Origin: Lachnospiraceae bacterium
GTDB lineage: Bacteria; Bacillota; Clostridia; Lachnospirales; Lachnospiraceae
NCBI GenBank assembly: GCA_017938145.1
Contig: JAGBCB010000018.1
Span: 62,001 to 126,000 of the forward strand
Length of the DNA stretch: 64,000 bases
Direction: 5' to 3'
The stretch's first letter is position 1. Each line of letters begins with the position of its first letter. Below, one piece after another: positions 6,540 to 14,682 of the stretch. The position numbers and the translations under genes are program-made. The notes beneath the pieces were generated by a model. That model was not told where the DNA came from, did no database searches, and saw only the letters and a program-made list of their open reading frames with translations.

Positions 6540-7824
6540 CGCACTCCACCTCATCTGTGGAAATTTCCTCTGTAGTTTCAGCCACCACACCAAAACTTAC
6601 ACCCTCATCAATAAGCTCAGCGTTTTCAGCACCCTCTGCTTCTTCCAAGGCTTCATCGCCACCTTCCACAGAAGCCTCAGCTTCTGCCTCTTCTGCCAGA
6701 ATTACTTCTGACTGATCAGCTACTACCCCGGTGTTGGAATTGTCTGATTCAATATATAACGGAATTTCCTCACTGAAAGGCTTTAATACCTCATCAGGAT
6801 TTAACTTAAAGAAATCACACATGGCAAGGAACATCACACGCAGACGCATCTGGACTTTTGGTGCTTTAATGTTGCCACTGTTACTTGCTTCTTCATACGC
6901 AGGGTAAACATTATTCGCAAAGGCATCTACAAAGGATTTGAAATTCTGTGGTTCTATGCTCTGTTCCAAGGCAATCTTGGCACATACAAAAACGATTGGC
7001 GTGTTGTTCTTACGCATAAACTTGCATTTGGTTTCAAATGCCTGATTTAAGAAATCCACGATTTCAGCCACCATCTGCCTCTTGCCATTATCAAAAGTAC
7101 CTTTGATACTTTCTGCATAACTTAAACAGGTAGCTGCTGCAATATTTTTGTAAGTTCTTCCTTCATGACGATTATCAAGCAACAGACAGCCCTGCAAAAG
7201 CATAAGCAAATCATCTTCCGCTTTTGCCTGCTTTTCCGTAATGTTAATTGCCTGAGTGAAAAATCTTCCGCTGAGCAATTCGTTAAAGAAAGTAATAAGG
7301 TCTGAACCCATTTTGGACTTGGCAACTTGTACCTTCGAAAGAGCTACTCCAGAGTTAATATTGAAGAACAAGGCTTCTGCCTCTTCCATCGTATAATTCT
7401 CCAAGCACTGCACAGAGAATCTGTAATTTTTAATAGCGTCCTGACATTCCTCCGAAAGCTCAGAATATTTATACCCAGCCAAATCATAGACAGTCCCTTC
7501 CACCTCTACCTCTGGTGTTGCACCATGCAGTTCATATTCGTCATTCATGAAAGCAAATAAGGTTGTTAATCTCTGCTGACCATCTTCAATTTGATACTTG
7601 TAAATATCTTTGCCCTTGGAATCCACACCAGCCTTGTCCTTCAGCAACACAATCGGTGGCACATAAGAATCAGCTAACAAACTCCAAACCAAATTGGACT
7701 TCGTGATGCTGTTCCACATTCCTCCGTGTCGCTGAAAGGGTAACGTGCATTTTAAAATGCCATCTTCTGATTCCCACCATTTCTTTAAGGTGGACAAGCC
7801 TATTGGTAAACTGCTACGGGTCAT
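6529..7824 (-). CDS. DUF262 (GmrS-like ParB/Srx fold) protein
   Basis: This protein of 431 residues has a DUF262 domain over about 5-300. Characteristic positions are LPFQRHGGMW (29-37), the nucleotide-binding DGQQR motif at 81-85 with YQIE before it, and FFNINSGVALS further on. DUF262 forms the NTP-sensing half of GmrSD-type modification-dependent nucleases. The HNH half (DUF1524) is not visible here: residues after about 330 are helical and then a strongly acidic tail (ILAEEAEAEASVEGGDEALEEAEG). It may be a stand-alone regulator, an anti-phage protein with a partner, or a nuclease-dead homologue. The start has AGGAGGT upstream. It leads the DUF262-DUF3846-DUF4314 unit. Confidence 0.8.
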   Translation of the reverse strand: MTRSSLPIGLSTLKKWWESEDGILKCTLPFQRHGGMWNSITKSNLVWSLLADSYVPPIVLLKDKAGVDSKGKDIYKYQIEDGQQRLTTLFAFMNDEYELHGATPEVEVEGTVYDLAGYKYSELSEECQDAIKNYRFSVQCLENYTMEEAEALFFNINSGVALSKVQVAKSKMGSDLITFFNELLSGRFFTQAINITEKQAKAEDDLLMLLQGCLLLDNRHEGRTYKNIAAATCLSYAESIKGTFDNGKRQMVAEIVDFLNQAFETKCKFMRKNNTPIVFVCAKIALEQSIEPQNFKSFVDAFANNVYPAYEEASNSGNIKAPKVQMRLRVMFLAMCDFFKLNPDEVLKPFSEEIPLYIESDNSNTGVVADQSEVILAEEAEAEASVEGGDEALEEAEGAENAELIDEGVSFGVVAETTEEISTDEVECDAE

Positions 7825-7843
7825 AAAATACCTCCTTATCCAA

Positions 7844-7878
7844 CACAGCCTTGATTTTACTGAATTTCAGTAGCTGTG
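7844..7878 (-). promoter_or_regulatory. Nested inverted repeat in the DUF262 leader
   Basis: TACTGAA and TTCAGTA (7858-7872) face each other across one base, and CACAGC (7844-7849) pairs with GCTGTG (7873-7878) outside them. It lies between a TTGACA box (7932-7937 region, minus strand) and the start codon, 20 bp from the latter. It could be an operator or an mRNA hairpin that controls translation. Confidence 0.4.
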
Positions 7879-7958
7879 CGTTTTTATTTGTTTTTATAGG
7901 TCTGTCTATCTATCACTCTAAACACCCAAAATGTCAAATCTTTTTTTTAAAAAGTTTT

Positions 7959-8084
7959 TCAGCCCCATAAATACAGTAAATTCCACGGAATAATTCGCCA
8001 GCCACCATATAAAGCAGGTACACGCAAGAACAGCCCCAATGCCATAGAAAGGCAGGAGTAAGCGATACCCCAAGCCCTATACAA
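7959..8084 (-). CDS. Possible 41-residue hydrophobic peptide
   Basis: This is a short frame from TTG 8084, overlapping the end of the preceding gene by 8 bases, with AGAGG nine nt upstream. The product would be hydrophobic with one membrane segment (IAYSCLSMALGLFLRVPALYG) and four tryptophans. Small membrane peptides are common on integrative elements, but I have no family match. The alternative is that the stretch is untranslated. Confidence 0.3.
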   Translation of the reverse strand: MYRAWGIAYSCLSMALGLFLRVPALYGGWRIIPWNLLYLWG

Positions 8085-8481
8085 ACGGTAAATCCTCTAA
8101 GTCCTCGCCACCCTCGCCACAGCTTTCATGGAAATTAATCACTCGCTGGCATTCGTTTATCAGGAATGAGTAATCATCCTTGAAATATATTCCTATTACA
8201 CCCCATAATACTGTAAGCAAACTCAGACGTTCTTCCCTTGAAGCTTCTTTCTTAAGCTCCATCAGGGAAATCATTGCTGCATCCCTTTTGAGTGCATTGT
8301 AATTAAACGAATACAGTCGTGTCAGCATTGTAATTATCACTTCCTGTTGACGCTTTCTGACGAAGTTAGCAAATTCTTTTACGCACCTTTCTTTTAACTC
8401 ATCCACGCGAGATGGATTTTTCTTAACTGCCTTTACCAATTTGTTAAGTGTCTCCATATATAAAGCATCACTTATAGACAC
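8077..8481 (-). CDS. Unknown 134-residue helical protein
   Basis: Not recognised. The protein is 134 residues and mostly alpha-helical (METLNKLVKAVKKNPSRVDELKER, FANFVRKRQQEVIITMLTRL), with a polar acidic end (EGGEDLEDLPFV). It has no signal or membrane segment. The start is placed at GTG 8481 because AAAGGTGG lies 5 nt upstream; ATG 8499 is possible but would have no site and would begin close to a terminator stem. It follows the 91-residue gene from the same promoter, but with a terminator-like hairpin between them. Confidence 0.6.
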   Translation of the reverse strand: MSISDALYMETLNKLVKAVKKNPSRVDELKERCVKEFANFVRKRQQEVIITMLTRLYSFNYNALKRDAAMISLMELKKEASREERLSLLTVLWGVIGIYFKDDYSFLINECQRVINFHESCGEGGEDLEDLPFV

Positions 8482-8502
8482 ACTACCACCACCTTTCATA
8501 GT

Positions 8503-8534
8503 AAGAGAAAAGGACTCGCCACGCTGACGAGTCC
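8503..8534 (-). terminator. Terminator-like hairpin between two genes
   Basis: GGACTCG (8512-8518) pairs with CGAGTCC (8528-8534); on the minus strand TTTTCTCTT follows. It stands between the stop of the 91-residue gene and the start of the 134-residue gene and could reduce transcription of the second gene. Confidence 0.6.
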
Positions 8535-8548
8535 CATGACACCTAAAA

Positions 8549-8824
8549 CTACTCCCTGCCATAAAGCACACGGAACAGCTTTGCCACATGACGAGCATCT
8601 AACTCAGGCGCTCTGCCTCTGGCACTAAAGTTAGACAGGGCTACCACATTGCCAAATCCATTCGCCTCGTAATAAGCCAGAGCTTTTTCACATGAATCCG
8701 TGGTAAGTGTTGTCTGTAACACTTTAAAAGATTTTGGCTTATTTGAGATTGCATCACGGAGTTTAGGAGCAATCAAAATAAAACAGTTTGGATGAGCCTT
8801 TGTTATTTGTTTCAGCGTAGGCAT
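8549..8824 (-). CDS. Unknown 91-residue protein
   Basis: Not recognised. The protein is 91 residues, basic in its first third (TLKQITKAHPNCFILIAPKLRD) and containing EANGFGNVVALSNF. It has no signal, membrane or clear DNA-binding motif. The ATG has AAAGGGG ten nt upstream and a strong promoter 40 bp before. It is the first gene of a two-gene unit with 8077-8481. Confidence 0.6.
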   Translation of the reverse strand: MPTLKQITKAHPNCFILIAPKLRDAISNKPKSFKVLQTTLTTDSCEKALAYYEANGFGNVVALSNFSARGRAPELDARHVAKLFRVLYGRE

Positions 8825-8860
8825 AATTTACACGCCCCTTTCCTTTTTTGTCGTTGTCAA

Positions 8861-8888
8861 ATTATACATACATTCTCCAATAGGTCAA
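8861..8888 (-). promoter_or_regulatory. Sigma-A-like promoter
   Basis: TTGACC (8888-8883) and TATAAT (8866-8861) on the minus strand are separated by 16 bp. The promoter should drive the 91- and 134-residue genes. Confidence 0.7.
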
Positions 8889-9193
8889 TAGCTTCTTGAA
8901 AAGTATCTTAAGTTCTTAATTGTCTCACGAAATTTTTGTCGTCTGCACCGGCATTCTACTGCCGACTTTGGCGTACACCCTAAACATTGCGAATCATTGA
9001 AAAATCTCAGCCCACGCAACTATACCTATTTCCTGCACTCGCTAAAGACTTTATATTTTCTTACTACGCCCATGAATGGAGTCGCTCAAACCTTGTGTAA
9101 TATACCTCAGCATTTCTTCTGCCATATACCATTTTTACATCTGCACTTCCAAGAAACCTAAAGCAGACACAATCTAGCTTGCATTTTTCCACG
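8889..9193. other. Gene-free stretch
   Basis: No frame with a start signal longer than about 25 codons is visible. The sequence is mixed, with no long repeats. It separates the terminator of the 145-residue gene from the next promoter. Confidence 0.4.
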
Positions 9194-9226
9194 AAAAAAA
9201 GAACCTACAATCTGATTGCAAGTTCT
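9194..9226 (-). terminator. Terminator after the 145-residue gene
   Basis: On the minus strand AGAACTTGCAATC, a TGATT-containing loop and GATTGTAGGTTCT form an interrupted stem followed by seven T. It lies 55 bp past the stop codon at 9281. Confidence 0.75.
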
Positions 9227-9280
9227 CTTTCCCAAATCTATATTTAATTCGCCACATTCGGCAGGAGAAACATCTGCCTG

Positions 9281-9718
9281 CTATTTTACCCCTACAGGCT
9301 GGATTGCTCTTTCTATATTGGCTACCACTACATCAAGATTGACATTATCATAACAGCTGCCATATCTCTTCTTCAATGCCTCCAAGTCCAACTCCTCCGA
9401 CAAGCCAGCCTTGTACACGGACACCTCAGCAATCAAATCATAGATGGCTAACAGGATATGTTTGTCTCTGCGTTTAGCCAGCTCTGGAATATATCGTGTC
9501 GGTGTAATAATCTTTGTCATATCCAAATCCTTAAAATTAAGGATATACAACTGCTTGTCTATCTGGAACCTGAAATTGGTGTCCCTGAAAGAGAATGTCT
9601 CCATCTGGTGGGTTGGACTTATCGTGACCTCTCGCTTGAAGCCATATCTATTGACACCTGTTATCTTATACTCAAAATGCTTTAATACACGAATCCTGCC
9701 ATTTAATAATTCTGCCAT
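9281..9718 (-). CDS. Unknown 145-residue protein
   Basis: Not recognised. The protein is 145 residues. The first half looks beta-rich (LNGRIRVLKHFEYKITGVNRYGF, FRFQIDKQLYILNF); the second is helical (ELAKRRDKHILLAIYDLIAEVS). It has no membrane segment. I start at ATG 9718, with GAGGTAG 5 nt upstream; this is just past the stop of the preceding 197-residue gene, so they form one unit. Confidence 0.6.
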   Translation of the reverse strand: MAELLNGRIRVLKHFEYKITGVNRYGFKREVTISPTHQMETFSFRDTNFRFQIDKQLYILNFKDLDMTKIITPTRYIPELAKRRDKHILLAIYDLIAEVSVYKAGLSEELDLEALKKRYGSCYDNVNLDVVVANIERAIQPVGVK

Positions 9719-9736
9719 AGCAACTACCTCACACAC

Positions 9737-10330
9737 TTATACTGTTTCGTCGAAAAACTGCGGCACAGCCTCCATCAGAAAAGCAATCCGCTGAATATCT
9801 AAAGGGTCTTGAATGGAATTGTCTTTCAATAATTCCTTACTCAAAAACAGTTCATCCGCTCCCTTCATTATCAGGATATGGTGCATATTTTTCACGCACT
9901 TTGCAAGATGTTCATAGAACATACGCACAGGATTATCCTTTACATCCCTTATGAAAGAATAGACAGCATAATTCATGTAACCGATGGGTGTCATCACCAT
10001 TTCAGCTTCTTCATAATAGCCCCCATACTGTTGACTCTTAGCGGTATCGGCGAGAACTTCAAGTGAAAGTTCCCCACTTGGTAATATCAGGTTCACGCTG
10101 GATTGTGTATAGGTATGCGCTTCTGCCATATATACCAGCATTGCCTTTCGTAACCATTCCTTCATACTCTCCACAGCTTTGCTATAAGCAAGCCCTGTCT
10201 TTTCATCTTCAACTTGGTCAGGCTTGAAATCTTCATATACAGCCAGTGAATGCGTAAAATCTGCCACCACTTTGCCGTGTTCAACAGCTTCTTTCTTCAG
10301 ATACTCCATTAAAGAATGTGATAATAACAT
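9737..10330 (-). CDS. Unknown 197-residue protein
   Basis: Not recognised. The protein is 197 residues, largely helical, acidic and without signal or membrane segments. Visible stretches are MEYLKKEAVEHGKVVADFTHSL near the start and a hydrophobic helix-rich end (LDIQRIAFLMEAVPQFF). The ATG has AAAGGAGA eight nt upstream. It leads a two-gene unit with the 145-residue gene and is preceded by an unusual GC-rich leader. Confidence 0.6.
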   Translation of the reverse strand: MLLSHSLMEYLKKEAVEHGKVVADFTHSLAVYEDFKPDQVEDEKTGLAYSKAVESMKEWLRKAMLVYMAEAHTYTQSSVNLILPSGELSLEVLADTAKSQQYGGYYEEAEMVMTPIGYMNYAVYSFIRDVKDNPVRMFYEHLAKCVKNMHHILIMKGADELFLSKELLKDNSIQDPLDIQRIAFLMEAVPQFFDETV

Positions 10331-10570
10331 AGATATAGTCTCCTTTGCATATTACTTGGCGGTACATCAGTATATGTATGCCCACGGGCGGTACGCTGGG
10401 TACTGCCTGAATATCCTGCACCCATGCGTATCGCCCACCGACTGGACATACGACTATATCCTGCAAATGCAGACAGCCAATCAGAGGATACAACGGTACT
10501 GACAATGAATGACTGCCTTGGCGGTCTGCATTTTGCCACCAACTGAGAGGAAATGATTTGTTTCACTCTC
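10331..10570 (-). ncRNA. GC-rich leader, possible structured RNA
   Basis: The 240 bp before the 197-residue gene are clearly richer in G and C than the rest of the element. They contain repeated short words: TGCAGGATAT twice, CAGTACC twice, GGCGGT three times on the plus strand. One stem, GGCAGTAC with GTACCGCC around a 5-base loop, is visible on the minus strand. Frames of 74 and 85 codons run through it but overlap each other and lack recognisable domains. I prefer a structured 5' leader or small RNA, but a small protein (10309-10566, GTG start) is not excluded. Confidence 0.35.
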
Positions 10571-10676
10571 TCTTATCTACATTATTTTAGAAAAATATTG
10601 AAGTACCTAAATGAATTCTCATCAATTCCTATCATCTATCAAAATTTAGAAATCTCCAATACTTAATTAATGTGTA
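10571..10676. other. AT-rich gap downstream of the DUF927 gene
   Basis: About 100 bp of AT-rich sequence separate the DUF927 stop codon from the GC-rich leader. I see no convincing terminator; promoter elements for the leader may lie here but none stands out. Confidence 0.4.
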
Positions 10677-12674
10677 TTATGCATTCCACAACAAATTCAA
10701 CCAATCACTCTGTTCCAACAGAATACGATAGCCTTTACATTGCTCATCTACCAAAGGAAACTTAGCCTCCAGACGCTTACTGTCATGAGTCATCAGCAAA
10801 CCTAACTTCTGAATTTCCCTCATACACACCTTAATATCTGAGAATTTACCACTTTTAACCAACAATTCTTCTGCCTTACTAACAGGAAAACATACTGACC
10901 TATCGTAGGTATTTCCATTAATAGTCACGGTTGTCTTATTATCCAAGACAGTCCCCTCATAAGTTCCATTCATGTCCATCCCATCATGCCAAAACTTCTT
11001 CTTATTAGCAACAAAGTAATCACTCAAACATTTATATGCTCTAAGACCAATAGAAGCTTCTTCCGCCAAAGGAACAAGTACCTGTTCATAGAAGAATATA
11101 AATCCCTTAGTTAAAATAGCTCCATCAAAGCTAATTAAAACATTTCTGTTATTAGCCTTAAGAACCTCTAACAAGATTTCCAGAGATATCATAAACAGAG
11201 CTAAAATCTTTGATACTCTATCTGTTATATTAATTGATGTATGTTCCTTATGTGCCTTAGCCACAAAGCATTTATACCAACGATTAAACTTTTTCTCAAG
11301 CTTTCGGCTCGCCTTATTATTAAGTCCTAACAAGTATTTAGCTACCAAAGGTGTAACAAACCCATAGTTCTGTGATACAACGCTCTTGATTGCATCTGCA
11401 CTCGTAGCATCTTCCGTCCATTGAATCATAGCAAGCTCAATAATTCTTGTTCTGAGTCCCTCATTACCATTAGCACAGCTTAAAATACTGCCTTCTCCAT
11501 TTGTAACAATTACAGTTTCAAACTCTGACCTTACCTGCAACTGACTCCCATCTCGCGACAAACGCTCCTTCTCAATACCATCTGCCAACGCATACAACAT
11601 AGGCGAGATATCTCTTGTTGTATTCATACTAAATTCATCCACACAAATGGGATAGCCACTATTTCTATTCAGCTTTTTAATCAAAGCGTTCATTGTACCA
11701 TTGAAAGTAAGAAATGTAGATGCATTTCTCCCTGTCTCAGGCAGACCACCCAACGATGCTACCAACTGAGCTGCAGTTGTCTTTCCTGTTGTGCTGTTAC
11801 CAAAAAGATGAACAACAGGATTAAGAATATTCAACCCAAACATCCGATTAACATACCCAAGTACCGTAGCTGATACACCAATTGCCATCATCATTAACAG
11901 ATGTACATTATTACAAACATACTTTGCAACCATCTCAAGATATAATTCCCAAGAACCCTTTGGCTGAATCTGAAAGTCCCCACGATATTCTGAGTCTACG
12001 CCCTCTGTATTGATACTTTTGCTAGCCAAGAAAGATAACTCTCCATCATCCGTTTCTTTCCACCCAATACAATTATGCGTATACTTAACTTCTGGTAATC
12101 CTACCCCATCTATTGCGTCCTTTACCCTGTCAGGTAATTTTTCAGGCTTGGTAATATTATAATATGTTTTCGCCTGAAGTAACTTCATCGCAGCCGTATC
12201 CTTTATTCTTAATGCCTTGCGTAGCTCCTTAGCATCAGAAACAAATGCTCCATTATTATAAAACACCTGCTCCAACTTTTTCGCTGAAATATTTCTTGGA
12301 ATCTGTACTCTGACATACTTACCTAAAAAAGCATTGTATAATTCAATTATTACCTCAAAGCCATCACCTGCACCAGTTCCTGTATTACCAACAAATCCAA
12401 TGACCTCAAAATCTGTTGACACAGGCTTAAATCCATCAAGTCTGTGGGAATACTTTGCTGTCAATGTGTCATTATTAGTTTCATAATACTTATCGTGAAC
12501 CATCACAAGTTTGTCTACTTCCTTAGCCTCCTGATAAGTAGCTCCCACCATGTGAAGAACCTCAGTAGTTGCATTAGGGTTCATCATAAGTGGGTCATTC
12601 TCGCACACATCTACGGTTACTGGTGTTTCCATTACTTCTTCCATTGTTTCTGTTACATTTAAATTTTCTTTCAT
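10677..12674 (-). CDS. DUF927 P-loop ATPase (replication-type)
   Basis: The protein is 665 residues. It matches the DUF927 family of element- and phage-borne P-loop ATPases, described as superfamily II helicases and inactivated derivatives. Walker A is GNSTTGKT at 292-299, Walker B CVDEF near 344-348, followed by a VTNGEGS sensor-like segment and ARG-like LRTRIIEL. The N-terminal 240 residues include the family's YTHNCIGW and RGDFQI stretches. I start at ATG 12674, with GAAGGAG upstream; a start at 12710 adds 12 residues without a site. It may unwind DNA for element replication. It follows the 493-residue gene but is separated from it by a terminator and a 212-bp gap. Confidence 0.8.
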   Translation of the reverse strand: MKENLNVTETMEEVMETPVTVDVCENDPLMMNPNATTEVLHMVGATYQEAKEVDKLVMVHDKYYETNNDTLTAKYSHRLDGFKPVSTDFEVIGFVGNTGTGAGDGFEVIIELYNAFLGKYVRVQIPRNISAKKLEQVFYNNGAFVSDAKELRKALRIKDTAAMKLLQAKTYYNITKPEKLPDRVKDAIDGVGLPEVKYTHNCIGWKETDDGELSFLASKSINTEGVDSEYRGDFQIQPKGSWELYLEMVAKYVCNNVHLLMMMAIGVSATVLGYVNRMFGLNILNPVVHLFGNSTTGKTTAAQLVASLGGLPETGRNASTFLTFNGTMNALIKKLNRNSGYPICVDEFSMNTTRDISPMLYALADGIEKERLSRDGSQLQVRSEFETVIVTNGEGSILSCANGNEGLRTRIIELAMIQWTEDATSADAIKSVVSQNYGFVTPLVAKYLLGLNNKASRKLEKKFNRWYKCFVAKAHKEHTSINITDRVSKILALFMISLEILLEVLKANNRNVLISFDGAILTKGFIFFYEQVLVPLAEEASIGLRAYKCLSDYFVANKKKFWHDGMDMNGTYEGTVLDNKTTVTINGNTYDRSVCFPVSKAEELLVKSGKFSDIKVCMREIQKLGLLMTHDSKRLEAKFPLVDEQCKGYRILLEQSDWLNLLWNA

Positions 12675-12874
12675 GTTTTTAATCTCCTTCTTACCAAATC
12701 TAAACAACATATAAATAGTAACTTACGAAGTATTTCTGTCGACTAATTAACTTTCGTTGTACTAATTATAAAAAATATCTTTATCCGTCTCTACACGCTT
12801 AAATTATTTTTTTATTTTCCACGAAACAAGCCATCTTACATAAAAAATATTTTTCTCATCGTCTAGTTTGCAAC

Positions 12875-12898
12875 AAAAAAACTGCCCTACTTGGCAGT
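12875..12898 (-). terminator. Terminator overlapping the stop codon of the 493-residue gene
   Basis: On the minus strand ACTGCC, loop AAGTAG, GGCAGT, then six or more T. The stem starts within the last codons and the TAG stop is in the loop, so the termination signal is partly coding. Confidence 0.8.
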
Positions 12899-14368
12899 CT
12901 CTTTGTTAGCTTTACTTTCTTTTTCTTTTCTAATTGTTTCATAATTTCTTCCTGATTTCCACTTAAAGTCTGTGTGGCAAAAATCAACAAAATTACACTT
13001 TGTCAGACTTGCTTTATCGCTGAACCTTACCTTATATTTTTCCTGAAACATTTCTTCGTCTATAGTCGCAAAATCTATCGTTGTAATAAAAACTATACTA
13101 TTTATTTCATTCTTATCATGACTAGAATATTGGTATGTAAACAATGGTTTTATTACCTGAGAAATCTCGTTCAGTTCACTCAATATATCTCTATAAGAAT
13201 ATATAAACTCTTCCTCCCTTCTCTTTTCAATAGTATATACATATGTTTTCCAAGACATTATCCAATCGCCCTGATATTCTCGCAATAAATCAAGCAGAGC
13301 CTCTAGCTCCTTTTCAGTAAAATTGTATCGCTTGTACTCTCTCGCATATTTGGGAATATCAATAAACAACAACTCTCTGCTACCCTTTAGTTTATCAAAT
13401 CTTTCTTTAATATTGCATTCTAATACAGTTACTTTTTTCATAGCATCACAATATTCAAAAAAAGTAGCCTCATCCAAATCAAGAAATCGCTGAACTTTTT
13501 TACGCGATATTTTAGTTACATTTAATCTGCTCGTTGCAATTCCCTGTTTATCTTTAATTAAATTTGAATCCTTCCAATACTCTGGCTGTATGCACATTTG
13601 AAAAAAATATTGAGCAACATACATATCCAAGTCCTGCTTGCCAATATCCGCACGCATTAAGTTTAATCTATTCCTTAAAGCAAATCTTTCATATTCCTTT
13701 TCATTTATGATAGTCTTCTCTTCCCATGTATCTGCCCCATCTATTGCTTTTTGAAGCTCTTTAATTTTTTTATATACTGACTTCTTTTTCAGTAACCCAT
13801 TTAAATAATTCTGTAAAACTGTTTTATCATCAAGACAAACTACACGCTTTTTATAACCATTGGCACAAAACGCAGACACTATACCTGCTTTCCCATATAA
13901 TTCAACGAAGCAATCGGTGTATACTACCGAGCAAGTTATTATGTGTTGAAGCATAGCTCTATAAATAGGGTTTCCTTCTACTTCCGCATGATATAAGCTT
14001 AAATCTAAAGATGCATACTTTCCCTGAGTATACTTCATATCAGGCGAATACATCTTCCAATGCTTTGAAAATATATCTGCAGACAGCCCCATTCTCTTTA
14101 ATATTTCTGTTTGATTTTTATACTGTTCGCTTACAACTCCAGAACATAAATAATTATAGATAACCTCAAATACCAATTTTCTAAACCACAGCGGTAACGG
14201 CTGAGTGTTTTTATATTGACTTCTGATAATTTTAATTCTTGGAATTGCTTCTTCAATATTAACCTGCAGAATCTGTCGGCACTCTTCTGTTACCCCCTCT
14301 ACAACATCTATACCCATAGTTGCCAAATTAGTTTCAATATCTTTTTGTATATCAGCATAACTATACAT
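12887..14368 (-). CDS. Unknown 493-residue protein, possible replication protein
   Basis: Not recognised. The protein is 493 residues, basic, with no signal peptide or membrane segment and with a Lys/Glu-rich end (NYETIRKEKESKANKETAK). Regions such as LNVTKISRKKVQRFLDLDEATFFEYCDAM could hold a helix-turn-helix. I start at ATG 14368 (GGAG 11 nt upstream); a start at 14404 lacks a site. It is the gene nearest the tsf end. Its position, size and the tandem repeats just upstream recall replication initiators, but no catalytic motif is visible, so the role is only a suggestion. Confidence 0.65.
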   Translation of the reverse strand: MYSYADIQKDIETNLATMGIDVVEGVTEECRQILQVNIEEAIPRIKIIRSQYKNTQPLPLWFRKLVFEVIYNYLCSGVVSEQYKNQTEILKRMGLSADIFSKHWKMYSPDMKYTQGKYASLDLSLYHAEVEGNPIYRAMLQHIITCSVVYTDCFVELYGKAGIVSAFCANGYKKRVVCLDDKTVLQNYLNGLLKKKSVYKKIKELQKAIDGADTWEEKTIINEKEYERFALRNRLNLMRADIGKQDLDMYVAQYFFQMCIQPEYWKDSNLIKDKQGIATSRLNVTKISRKKVQRFLDLDEATFFEYCDAMKKVTVLECNIKERFDKLKGSRELLFIDIPKYAREYKRYNFTEKELEALLDLLREYQGDWIMSWKTYVYTIEKRREEEFIYSYRDILSELNEISQVIKPLFTYQYSSHDKNEINSIVFITTIDFATIDEEMFQEKYKVRFSDKASLTKCNFVDFCHTDFKWKSGRNYETIRKEKESKANKETAK

Positions 14369-14410
14369 AATTCTACCAACTCCGTTTTTTATTTCTATAT
14401 GCAAAATTCT

Positions 14411-14519
14411 TGGGATTTTGGGATTTCAATCAACTTATATATTATTTTCTTTATTACTATCTTCAAATCCGCTGGGATTTTGGGATTTCGACTACCTAAA
14501 TCAATTATATATTATTTCT
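14411..14519. repeat. Tandem ~62-bp imperfect repeat (iteron-like)
   Basis: TGGGATTTTGGGATTTC is identical at 14411-14427 and 14473-14489, and each copy is followed by an AT tract containing TTATATATTATTT. Inside each unit TGGGATTT is itself doubled. The unit lies immediately upstream of the 493-residue gene. It could be a set of initiator or repressor binding sites. Confidence 0.55.
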
Positions 14520-14533
14520 TATATTTAATCTAC

Positions 14534-14579
14534 AAAAAAACTTGAAGCTATTGCAATACCACAATAACTCCAAGTTTTT
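14534..14579. terminator. Bidirectional terminator
   Basis: AAAAAAACTTGAAGCTATTG (14534-14553) pairs, with two interruptions, with CAATAACTCCAAGTTTTT. A and T tracts flank both sides. It would block transcription entering the element from tsf. Confidence 0.6.
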
Positions 14580-14591
14580 CCATTACATCAA

Positions 14592-14634
14592 TCTAAGACC
14601 GAACTATTTGACAGCATCACAGCTTAGACCGAAC
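14592..14634. repeat. Two 12-bp repeats, 31 bp apart
   Basis: CTAAGACCGAAC (14592-14603) and CTTAGACCGAAC (14623-14634) differ at one base. Three-turn helical spacing suggests paired protein-binding sites on one face of DNA. Confidence 0.45.
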
Positions 14635-14682
14635 CTCTATATAAATCAAAAATATTTTGCCTTGTTTTCATTCCCGATTGAC

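Noticed and set aside
10281..10566. 74- and 85-codon frames before the 197-residue gene
   Set aside because: They overlap each other and the next gene; repeat and stem content favours RNA. Reported as a leader instead.
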